Assembly (NCBI GenBank): GCA_946886245.1 | Contig: CAMPIF010000273.1 | Coordinates: 1-6,242, forward strand | From: Ectopseudomonas composti | GTDB lineage: Bacteria > Pseudomonadota > Gammaproteobacteria > Pseudomonadales > Pseudomonadaceae | DNA: 6,242 bases | Direction: 5' to 3' | Shown here: in pieces, positions 1-5,108 of the stretch | Position numbering within the stretch: position 1 is the first letter of the stretch | How the letters are laid out: every line of letters starts with the position of its first letter | Position numbers and translations under genes: made by a program | Notes under the pieces: model-generated | The model's database searches: none | What the model was told of the DNA's origin: nothing | What the model saw: only the letters and a program-made list of their open reading frames with translations

Positions 1-35
1 CGGCCTGCTCGCCGCTGGCAGCGGCGAGCAGGCCG
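1..35. repeat. perfect 16 bp inverted repeat, 3-base loop
   Basis: Bases 1-16 (CGGCCTGCTCGCCGCT) are the exact reverse complement of bases 20-35, with GGC as the loop. The structure lies inside the signal-peptide coding region of the minus-strand gene. As RNA it would be a very stable hairpin about 30 nucleotides into the message. It may extend beyond the window start. The role is unknown; leucine/alanine codons (CTG, CTC, GCC, AGC, GGC) favour such pairing but do not readily give 16 perfect pairs. Confidence 0.8.
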
Positions 36-67
36 AGGCCGGCGAGCAAACGGGTAACGTGGGACAT
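1..67 (-). CDS. 5' end of an exported protein gene, function unknown (cut by window start)
   Basis: Reading leftwards from an ATG at 67-65 gives 22 open codons beginning MSHVTRLLAGLGLLAAAS. This is a typical signal peptide: a short N-region with one Arg, a Leu/Ala/Gly-rich core, then small residues that could form a signal peptidase site. A good Shine-Dalgarno, GGAG, lies six bases upstream of the ATG on the minus strand (about 74-77). The gene is divergent from the LysR-type regulator at 167, and LysR regulators often control a divergent neighbour, so it may be that regulator's target. The mature protein lies outside the window, so its function cannot be told. The codons for residues 11-22 form a perfect hairpin (see 1-35). 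The start and export signal are well supported; identity is not. Confidence 0.7.
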   Translation of the reverse strand, partial: MSHVTRLLAGLGLLAAASGEQA

Positions 68-94
68 GGCGATCTCCAGGCAGATAAGGGTGCG

Positions 95-109
95 GCGCAT
101 CTTATGTGC
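95..109. promoter_or_regulatory. candidate LysR-type operator between divergent genes
   Basis: GCGCAT-CTT-ATGTGC is an interrupted dyad with five of six arm positions matching. It sits between the divergent secreted-protein gene (start at 67) and the LysR gene (start at 167). LysR regulators bind interrupted dyads of about 15 bases in such shared regions. No convincing -35/-10 pair was found for either gene. The site is a guess from position and symmetry only. Confidence 0.3.
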
Positions 110-166
110 TACCTGGCGAGCGAAAAGCCCCGTAAGCTGGCCATATTTGGTGCATGGATCGAGCGA

Positions 167-1069
167 ATGATGGATCGACTGACGGCGGCGCGGGTGTTCG
201 TCGAGGTGCTGGAGCGCGGCAGCCAAACGGCCGCTGCCGAGGCGCTGGACATGTCGCGGGCAATGGTGTCGCGCTACCTCGCCGAGCTGGAAGCCTGGGC
301 CGGCGTGCGCCTGCTGCACCGCAGCACACGGCGACTGAGCCTGACGGCGGCCGGTGAACAGATGCTGCCGCAATGCCGCGAGATGCTGGCGCTGGCCGAG
401 CGCATGCAGGCATTGGGTCAAGCGGCGGATGATGCGCCGCGCGGCACGCTGCGCATCACCTGCAGCCAGTCCTTCGCTCAGGCCTGGCTGGTGCATGCGC
501 TGCAGGCCTTCATCGAGCGTTACCCGCAGGTCAGCGTCGACCTGCTGGTCGGCAGCGAGGCGGTCAATCTGGTGGAGGCGCGCATCGACCTGGCGCTGCG
601 CATCACCAATCAGCTCGACCCGAATCTGATCGCCCGGCGCCTGGCGGTGTGTCGCTCGGTGGTCTGTGCCAGCCCGGATTACCTGGCGCGACACGGCACG
701 CCGCAGCGCCCGGAGGATCTGGCCCGGCATGACTGTCTGGCCTACGCCTACTTCGGCCGCAGCCTGTGGGAGTTCGAGCATCGAGGGGAGGCGATTGCCG
801 TTTCGGTGTCCGGCAGCCTCAGCGCCAACGAGTCGATGGTGTTGCTGGAGGCGACCCTGGCTGGCGCCGGCATCAGCCTGCAGCCGCTGTACTCGGTGGC
901 TGCACCGCTGCGTGAGGGACGGCTGGTGCAGCTTCTGGCGGACTACCGGCCGCCGGAGCTGGGCATTCATGCCCTGTACGGCACGCGTCGACAGATGCTG
1001 CCGGCGATGCGCCTGCTGCTGGATTTCATTGCCGAACGACTGGCCAGCGAGGCGCACTGGCAGCATTAA
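167..1069 (+). CDS. LysR-type transcriptional regulator (CrgA-like subgroup)
   Basis: A 300-residue DNA-binding regulator, the usual length for the family. Residues 2-62 form the winged helix-turn-helix. The recognition region is around residues 20-40 (QTAAAEALDMSRAMVSRYLA), followed by LLHRSTRRLSLTAAGE at 49-64, the hallmark after the HTH. A linker helix follows, then the LysR substrate-binding domain from about residue 92 (GTLRITCSQSF) to the end. The frame stays open back to a GTG at 59, but that start has no ribosome site and would run into the divergent gene. The ATG pair at 167/170 fits the family N-terminus, with GAG/GGA bases just upstream; 170 is an equally possible start. The stop TAA belongs to the terminal TTAA of the palindromic element at 1066-1213. 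The effector and targets are unknown; the divergent exported protein is the obvious candidate target. Confidence 0.9.
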   Translation: MMDRLTAARVFVEVLERGSQTAAAEALDMSRAMVSRYLAELEAWAGVRLLHRSTRRLSLTAAGEQMLPQCREMLALAERMQALGQAADDAPRGTLRITCSQSFAQAWLVHALQAFIERYPQVSVDLLVGSEAVNLVEARIDLALRITNQLDPNLIARRLAVCRSVVCASPDYLARHGTPQRPEDLARHDCLAYAYFGRSLWEFEHRGEAIAVSVSGSLSANESMVLLEATLAGAGISLQPLYSVAAPLREGRLVQLLADYRPPELGIHALYGTRRQMLPAMRLLLDFIAERLASEAHWQH

Positions 1070-1213
1070 CAGGCTGTTGAAAAACTACCTGCGTTGCCAT
1101 TGCTGCGTTAAAAACAGGCTCAAAATGCTCATTTACAACTCGTAAACTGCGCTTTTTCGCCTGTTTTTGCCTTGCACTGGCTGCCTCGCCTACGTTTTTC
1201 AACGGCCTGTTAA
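1066..1213. repeat. 148 bp palindromic repeat element with 20 bp terminal inverted repeats (MITE-like)
   Basis: The left end 1066-1085 (TTAACAGGCTGTTGAAAAAC) matches the reverse complement of 1194-1213 at 19 of 20 bases. Inner arms also pair: AAAAACAGGC at 1110-1119 with GCCTGTTTTT at 1159-1168, and TTTAC at 1132-1136 with GTAAA at 1142-1146, around a five-base centre. All pairs share one axis near 1139, so the whole unit is one long imperfect palindrome. It carries no gene of its own. The form recalls non-autonomous repeats scattered in Pseudomonas genomes; I recall similar sequences but could not verify this. It touches the LysR stop codon and may act as a two-way terminator. The boundaries are those of the terminal repeats; no clear target-site duplication is seen. 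Confidence 0.8.
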
Positions 1214-1224
1214 CCGCCTGTTAA
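1205..1224. repeat. short tandem duplication of the palindrome's terminal motif
   Basis: GCCTGTTAA occurs at 1205-1213, as the right end of the 148 bp palindrome, and again at 1216-1224 after CC. The end motif is therefore present twice in the same direction, 11 bases apart. This may be a footprint of element movement or slippage at its end, or part of a longer form of the repeat. Confidence 0.6.
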
Positions 1225-1261
1225 AAGCTGCGCCGGAAACTTGCATTCGGCCACGCAGCTT
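1225..1261. promoter_or_regulatory. hairpin in the leader of the EAL gene
   Basis: AAGCTGCG (1225-1232) and CGCAGCTT (1254-1261) are perfect 8-base complements. Inside them CC/GG and GAA/TTC pair further, leaving the seven-base loop 1239-1245. The structure ends 32 bases before the EAL start codon and has no T-run after it, so it is not a standard terminator. Its last three bases also belong to a second small stem, CTTCA-AGAA-TGAAG (1259-1272), so the two stems exclude each other. It could be an RNA control structure or a protein-binding dyad. The role is inferred only. Confidence 0.35.
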
Positions 1262-1293
1262 CAAGAATGAAGTGATCGGATCAGGATTTCACC

Positions 1294-2655
1294 ATGCCAT
1301 CACTCTCGAGCTTCGGCAGGCGCGTTCGCAAACTCTGGCATGGTGCCGACCTGGCTCTGGTCGGCCAGCGTCGCGAGCGCCGCATGCGCATGCTGTCGAG
1401 CCTGGTGATGATGGTGATGGGCCTCCTCTGGGGGCTGTTCTTTTTCTCGCGCGGCTACTGGGCCATCGTCATCATGGACGTGACCATCGTCCTCAGCGGT
1501 GTGGCGGTCTTCGCGCTGACCCTGCGCAACCAGGCCCGTAGCGCCAACCTGATCCTGTTCGGTGCGCTGATCCTTATCGTGGTCGCTTCGACCCTGCTGC
1601 TCGACCCGCCGACCCTCACGGCGCCGCGTGCGACGCACCTCTATCTGCTACCGGTGGCCGTGGCCGCGTTGATGGCCTTCCGCGATGAGCCCCTGTGGCT
1701 GCGTTATGGCATGTCCCTGTTCTGCCTGCTGTTGTTCGTCGCCCTGGCCGCGTCCAACTGGCGGCCCACCGATCTTTATGCGCTGCCGGACGATGTGCGC
1801 ATCGTCGGTTCCTGGGTGCAGAGCGTTGCCGCCATGGCGCTGTTCTTCCTGCTCCTGCATATCCTGCAGAGCGACACCGCCGAGCGCTCGGAGCTGGATC
1901 GTGACCTGCGCGCGGCCATTCGCGAGCAGCAGTTCGTGCTGTATTACCAGCCGCAGCTCAATGGTGCCGGGCGGGTCATCGGCGCCGAGTTGCTGATTCG
2001 CTGGCAGCACCCGCAACGCGGGCTCCTGGCGCCTGGCGAGTTCATCGATCACGCCGAGAATACCGGGCTGATCATCCCCATTGGCCAATGGGTGCTGGAG
2101 CAAACGGCCGCGCGCCTGCGTCAGTGGAAGGATGACCCGCTCTTCGGCGACCTGGGCCTGGCGGTGAACATCAGCCAGAAGCAGTTCTCGCAGAGCAGTT
2201 TCGTCGCCGAAATTCTTGGCCTGATCGAGCGCCACGGTATCGATGCCCAGCGCCTGGAGCTGGAGTTGACCGAGACGCTGATCGTGCATGACATGGAGGA
2301 CCTCACGCGCAAGATGGCGGCGCTGGTCGAGCGTGGCGTGCGCTTCTCGCTGGATGACTTCGGTACCGGCTTTTCTTCCCTCATTCACCTCAAGCGCCTG
2401 CCGTTGAGCAAACTGAAGATCGACCGTTCGTTCATCTGCGACGTGCTCACCGATGCCAACAGCGAAACCATCGTGCGCACGGTGATCGCCCTGGGCCAGA
2501 GCATGGGCATGACGGTGATCGCCGAGGGCGTGGAAACCGAGGCACAGCGGCAGTTTCTGGCTGACAACGGTTGCAGTCAGTTCCAGGGATATCTGCTCGG
2601 CCGGCCGATGCCGTTGGCGGATTTCTGTGCCTTCGTTCAGCGCCACAACGGCTGA
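1294..2655 (+). CDS. membrane-anchored EAL-domain c-di-GMP phosphodiesterase
   Basis: A 453-residue inner-membrane protein. After a basic N-terminus (RRVRK, RRERRMR) come about six hydrophobic helices near residues 33-52, 55-78, 84-103, 114-128, 136-153 and 171-192. A cytoplasmic EAL domain fills about 200-450. EAL enzymes cut c-di-GMP to pGpG and so lower biofilm-promoting signal. The catalytic set looks complete: E232 (the motif reads ELL, an accepted variant of EAL), N292 in VNIS, ELTE 324-327, D354-D355 in [11 protein letters not shown]375 in KIDRSF, E411 in AEGVE, and Q431 in FQGYLLGRP. There is no GGDEF domain. I cannot match the membrane part to a named sensor family; it resembles MASE-type domains only in general form. 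AGGA at 1283-1286 is seven bases before the ATG. It appears to be a single-gene unit preceded by a hairpin. Activity is inferred from the residues. Confidence 0.92.
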   Translation: MPSLSSFGRRVRKLWHGADLALVGQRRERRMRMLSSLVMMVMGLLWGLFFFSRGYWAIVIMDVTIVLSGVAVFALTLRNQARSANLILFGALILIVVASTLLLDPPTLTAPRATHLYLLPVAVAALMAFRDEPLWLRYGMSLFCLLLFVALAASNWRPTDLYALPDDVRIVGSWVQSVAAMALFFLLLHILQSDTAERSELDRDLRAAIREQQFVLYYQPQLNGAGRVIGAELLIRWQHPQRGLLAPGEFIDHAENTGLIIPIGQWVLEQTAARLRQWKDDPLFGDLGLAVNISQKQFSQSSFVAEILGLIERHGIDAQRLELELTETLIVHDMEDLTRKMAALVERGVRFSLDDFGTGFSSLIHLKRLPLSKLKIDRSFICDVLTDANSETIVRTVIALGQSMGMTVIAEGVETEAQRQFLADNGCSQFQGYLLGRPMPLADFCAFVQRHNG

Positions 2656-2885
2656 ATCGCTGTTCCGTCCATCTTTCATCGTCAGCGGCGAGTGAACTCG
2701 AGGCCGTCCGCCAATGTCTGTCTGCAGTCGGCCCGTACCGGCAGGAATAGATGGCTATTGGCCGCTAGTGTGGCGTCTACGTCGCGGATTCTGCCTGCAT
2801 CATGCTCGAGCGTGTTCTTCAATGCGTGGCCGGCAACGTCCATCCCGTTCGCCGGGTTCGTCTGACTGCCACGTGAAGATTGCCC
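2656..2885. other. 230 bp non-coding gap between the EAL and YgiM-like genes
   Basis: No gene with sensible composition is seen. A plus-strand frame open from 2714 is arginine-rich and runs into the YgiM-like gene in another frame, so it is a shadow. No strong promoter or T-tailed terminator was found. The only clear structure is the hairpin at 2830-2855. A small CGAGT-GA-ACTCG dyad near 2690 is too short to call. Confidence 0.5.
2830..2855. promoter_or_regulatory. hairpin in the leader of the YgiM-like gene
   Basis: CCGGC (2830-2834) pairs with GCCGG (2851-2855) and AACG (2835-2838) with CGTT (2846-2849). C2850 is bulged and TCCATCC (2839-2845) forms the loop. The nine-pair stem lies 30 bases before the start codon. 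There is no T-run, so a rho-independent terminator for the EAL gene is doubtful; an RNA leader structure is as likely. Confidence 0.35.
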
Positions 2886-3542
2886 ATGTTCTTATCTCGT
2901 CATGCTCCACTCCAACCCCGCATTCTCGGTGCCTGCCTGCTGCTCGGTGGCCTGCTCGGCGGCGCACAGCCGTCTCTGGCCGAAGAGACGTCCGGCAACC
3001 AGCGCTGGGTCAGCGACAGCCTGAACACCTACGTGCGCAGTGGCCCCACCGATGGCTACCGCATCGTCGGCACCCTGGTCTCCGGGGAGAAAGTGGAGCT
3101 GCTGCGTACTCAGGGCGACTACAGCCAGGTGCGCAGCGCAAGCGGCAACAGCGTCTGGATTCCCAGCCGCGACCTGCAATCGGTACCAGGCCAGGCCGAG
3201 CGCCTGCCGCAGCTGGAACAGAAAGTCGCTGACCTCAGCGCGGAGCTCAAAGGCATCGACGACGCCTGGAAGATCCGTGTGCAAGGCATGCAGGAAACCC
3301 TGGATTCGCGCAAGAAACTCATCGACGAGCTGCAGGCCGCCCGTGGCGCGCTGGATGCCGAGCTGACCACCACCCGTTCGCAACTGCGCGATGCCCAGGC
3401 GCAACTGGGCAACGAACAGCAGCAGGCACTGATGCGCTACATGGCCTATGGCGGCAGCATCGCCGGCGCCGGGCTGCTGCTCGGGCTGATCCTGCCGACC
3501 ATGCTGCGGGTCAAGCGCAAGCGCAATGATCAGTGGGTGTAG
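2886..3542 (+). CDS. YgiM-like TIGR04211 family SH3 domain protein
   Basis: A 218-residue envelope protein. Residues 1-32 are a signal peptide ending SLA before EE. A bacterial SH3 domain follows at about 40-98 (RWVSDSLNTYVRSGP, then a GTLVSGEKVELL strand and VWIPSRDL). Next comes a coiled coil (about 103-180, starting RLPQLEQKVADLSAEL), then one membrane helix at about 188-207 and a basic tail KRKRNDQW. This order, and the closing AYGGSIAGAGLLLGLILP, match E. coli YgiM closely from memory. The SH3 part should face the periplasm and the tail the cytoplasm. The family's job is not settled; wall or envelope binding is only suggested by the SH3 fold. The frame also allows TTG at 2880, but GAAGA at 2875-2879 is spaced for the ATG at 2886. 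It is convergent with the flavin monooxygenase gene. Confidence 0.9.
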   Translation: MFLSRHAPLQPRILGACLLLGGLLGGAQPSLAEETSGNQRWVSDSLNTYVRSGPTDGYRIVGTLVSGEKVELLRTQGDYSQVRSASGNSVWIPSRDLQSVPGQAERLPQLEQKVADLSAELKGIDDAWKIRVQGMQETLDSRKKLIDELQAARGALDAELTTTRSQLRDAQAQLGNEQQQALMRYMAYGGSIAGAGLLLGLILPTMLRVKRKRNDQWV

Positions 3543-3562
3543 CGCCTGTCTTCAGCGCCTCG

Positions 3563-3585
3563 TTTCTGGAGGCATTGTCCAGAAA
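3563..3585. terminator. possible two-way terminator between convergent genes
   Basis: TTTCTGGA (3563-3570) and TCCAGAAA (3578-3585) are perfect complements around the seven-base loop GGCATTG. The structure lies in the 64 bp gap between the convergent YgiM-like and UbiM genes, where a shared terminator is expected. The stem is short and no clear T-run follows on either strand apart from the stem's own TTT ends, so the call is weak. Confidence 0.35.
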
Positions 3586-3606
3586 TGGCCAATCTCGTTC
3601 ACTCTC

Positions 3607-4776
3607 CTAGTCAGCGGTGAGGTGACGGGCGATGCCCTTCTTCAACGGCAGCAGGCCCTGCGCCACGCGCAGGCCGGCGCCGCGCAGCAGGCGGGCGGGC
3701 AACTGGTCGTTGGTGTACAGCTCCACCAGCAGGTTGGTGGCCTGGTACAGCGGCCAGGTGGCCAGACGTAGCTGACGCTCGTAGCGCGCCAGTGGCGCGG
3801 CTGCGCCGATATCCTGGCGCTTGCCATGAGCGGCCAGCAGTGCGTCGCTGAGCAGTTGCACGCCGATCAGGCCGAAGTTGAAGCCATGCGCGGTGACCGG
3901 GTGCATGCCCACGGCGGCGTCGCCAAGCAGGGCGCAGCGGGGGCCGACCATGCGCCGCGCATAGGCGCCTACCAGCGGGTAGGCGTGGCGACTGCTGACC
4001 AGTTGCATGGCGCCGAGGCGGCGCTCGAAGCGCTTTTCCATCTCGCGGGCGAAGCTGGTTTCGTCGAGTTTGTGCAGGCGTTCGATCTCGCGCGGTGGCA
4101 GGGTCAGCACGGTCGACGACTGCCGGCCATTGAGCGGTAGCAGGGCCAGGGTCTGGCCATAGCCGAACCACTCCCAGGCCACCTGTCGGTGCTCCTGTTC
4201 GTGCTGCATGCGGCACACCAGCATGCTCTTGCCGAAGTCCTTGAGTTGCGCGCCGATGCCGAGCTGGCGGCGGGTTTCCGAGAAACGGCTGTCGGCGGCG
4301 ACCAGCAGGCGCGGTTGCAGCAGCCGGCCGTCCTGCAGCACCAGTTTCACCTCGTGCTCGCCGGCCTGAATGGCGCGCACGCTGGTGTCACACAACAGCT
4401 GCACGTCAGCGCAGTCGCGCACGGCCTGATAGGCCGCGCGGCGGATGGCCTGGTTGGCCACCAGATGACCGAGGCGCTCGGCGCCGGCCTGCTCGGCGCG
4501 GATCTTCAGGGCGAACAGCGAGGGGCCGTTGAACACCTGGGCATCGCGCAGTACGGCGATCTCCTCGGTGGGCAGGCGTGACCATAATTCCAGGTGTTCG
4601 AGCAGAGCCTGCGAGCCGTGGGTGAGGGCGATCTCGCGGCCGTCGAAGGCCGGTTCGGCCAGCGCCTGCTCGGCCTGGCGTTCCACTACCACGATGGACA
4701 GGCCCTGCCCGGACAGGGCGCGTGCCAGGCACAGGCCCGCCGGGCCGGCGCCGACGATGAGGATATCGGGTGACAT
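3607..4776 (-). CDS. ubiM: UbiH/UbiF/COQ6-family FAD monooxygenase, probably ubiquinone hydroxylase UbiM
   Basis: A 389-residue flavoprotein that would hydroxylate the ring of a ubiquinone precursor using NAD(P)H and O2. It has the FAD-binding Rossmann start DILIVGAGPAG (GxGxxG, 9-14), the acidic ribose contact E32 in VVVERQ, the FDGREIALTH block (44-53), the DG-type motif ADSRFS (161-166), and the second FAD motif GDAAVGMHPVTAHGFNFGL (285-303). The last block, with HPVTAHG in place of the HPLAGQG of UbiH/UbiF/UbiI, together with FDGREIALTH, made me choose UbiM from memory. UbiM has been described as a hydroxylase acting at more than one ring position; which positions this one uses cannot be read here. 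The frame is open to 4836, but the ATG at 4776 has GGAG nine bases upstream and fits the family N-terminus. It stands alone, divergent from glk. The family is certain; the UbiM subgroup is likely. Confidence 0.8.
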   Translation of the reverse strand: MSPDILIVGAGPAGLCLARALSGQGLSIVVVERQAEQALAEPAFDGREIALTHGSQALLEHLELWSRLPTEEIAVLRDAQVFNGPSLFALKIRAEQAGAERLGHLVANQAIRRAAYQAVRDCADVQLLCDTSVRAIQAGEHEVKLVLQDGRLLQPRLLVAADSRFSETRRQLGIGAQLKDFGKSMLVCRMQHEQEHRQVAWEWFGYGQTLALLPLNGRQSSTVLTLPPREIERLHKLDETSFAREMEKRFERRLGAMQLVSSRHAYPLVGAYARRMVGPRCALLGDAAVGMHPVTAHGFNFGLIGVQLLSDALLAAHGKRQDIGAAAPLARYERQLRLATWPLYQATNLLVELYTNDQLPARLLRGAGLRVAQGLLPLKKGIARHLTAD

Positions 4777-4804
4777 GCTGCAGCTCTCCGTGCGGAAGAC
4801 CGGT

Positions 4805-4824
4805 AGGGCGGGTGAACCCGCCCT
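4805..4824. repeat. REP-like 9 bp palindrome in the ubiM leader
   Basis: AGGGCGGGT (4805-4813) and ACCCGCCCT (4816-4824) are perfect complements separated by GA. The unit lies 28 bases upstream of the ubiM start on the minus strand, probably in its 5' leader. Short GGGCGGGT...ACCCGCCC palindromes are scattered in Pseudomonas genomes. Its family differs from the REP pair at 6061-6117. It may lower translation or transcription of ubiM, which is inference. Confidence 0.6.
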
Positions 4825-4937
4825 GCGCCGATGCAAAGTGCGAGTCTAGGTCGCAGCAACGCCGCAGATATTGTCCGGGATCATGCCCAGGGCCGAATCG
4901 GTTGTGCGGGGCGAGGGCTATGAGTCGGCAGTGAATA

Positions 4938-4952
4938 TTGTTTTTATTACAA
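4938..4952. promoter_or_regulatory. HexR operator, perfect TTGT-N7-ACAA
   Basis: TTGTTTTTATTACAA fits the TTGT-N7-ACAA pattern reported for HexR of P. putida at edd and zwf promoters. It lies in the AT-rich zone 153 bases upstream of the glk start. HexR is a repressor of glucose catabolic genes that releases DNA when it binds the pathway intermediate KDPG. The gene downstream, glucokinase, is a known HexR target in pseudomonads. The motif match is exact; binding is not shown. Confidence 0.75.
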
Positions 4953-4963
4953 CTTTATCCGTC

Positions 4964-5016
4964 TTGATAGGCGTAATTTTCGGGTTTACTGTGGTGCGCG
5001 TTGTTTGAACTATAAA
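4964..5016 (+). promoter_or_regulatory. AT-rich glk promoter zone
   Basis: The stretch from about 4935 to 5025 is far richer in A and T than the flanking genes. TTGATA (4964-4969) followed after 17 bases by TACTGT (4987-4992) is one possible -35/-10 pair, just after the HexR site. TATAAA (5011-5016) is a better -10 alone but lacks a good -35. The second, weaker HexR-like site overlaps it. The transcription start cannot be fixed from sequence. Confidence 0.35.
5001..5015. promoter_or_regulatory. second HexR-like site, one mismatch
   Basis: TTGTTTGAACTATAA has TTGT-N7-ATAA, seven of eight half-site bases. Its centre is 63 bases from that of the perfect site at 4938-4952, about six DNA turns, so both would face the same side of the helix. 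It overlaps the TATAAA candidate -10. It may be a secondary operator or a chance match in AT-rich DNA. Confidence 0.4.
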
Positions 5017-5042
5017 AATAATTCGGGTTTGGAGTCGATGCC

Positions 5043-5108
5043 ATGCATCCTCACTTTTCTGCAGGTGCCGATCAGCGAACGGCCTTCGCTCAGGAGGCAT
5101 TCTCGTGA
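5043..5108 (+). CDS. possible 21-codon leader ORF overlapping the glk start
   Basis: The ATG at 5043 opens 21 codons (MHPHFSAGADQRTAFAQEAF then Ser) and stops at TGA 5106-5108. That stop overlaps the glk GTG as GTGA, the form expected for coupled translation. GGAG at 5031-5034 is eight bases before the ATG, a good ribosome site. The glk ribosome site AGGAGG (5092-5097) lies inside this ORF, so its translation would affect access to glk. Against it, about half of its codons end in G or C, fewer than in the neighbouring genes, and so short an ORF can arise by chance. I do not recognise the peptide. Confidence 0.35.
   Translation: MHPHFSAGADQRTAFAQEAFS

Noticed and set aside
59..166. 36-residue N-terminal extension of the LysR protein from GTG 59
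   Set aside because: No ribosome site is present, it would overlap the divergent gene's start, and the family N-terminus fits the ATG pair at 167/170.
1648..2679. 343-codon open frame on the minus strand opposite the EAL gene
   Set aside because: It lies antisense to a gene with complete EAL motifs. The protein has no recognisable motif and a Gln/Arg/His-rich make-up typical of a GC-rich shadow frame.
2925..2936. LGAC lipobox-like sequence in the YgiM-like signal peptide
   Set aside because: The Cys (residue 17) comes before most of the hydrophobic core, while a normal SLA cleavage site before EE follows later.
2714..3232. 172-codon plus-strand frame covering the gap before the YgiM-like gene
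   Set aside because: It is arginine- and proline-rich without motifs, and over half of it overlaps the real gene in another frame.
4777..4836. 20-residue N-terminal extension of the UbiM-like protein
   Set aside because: It is partly encoded by the small palindrome, is basic and unlike the family, and the ATG at 4776 has a GGAG ribosome site.
4871..4884. another TTGT half-site (TTGTCCGGGATCATG) nearer to ubiM
   Set aside because: The second half does not match ACAA, so it is not a HexR-type dyad.
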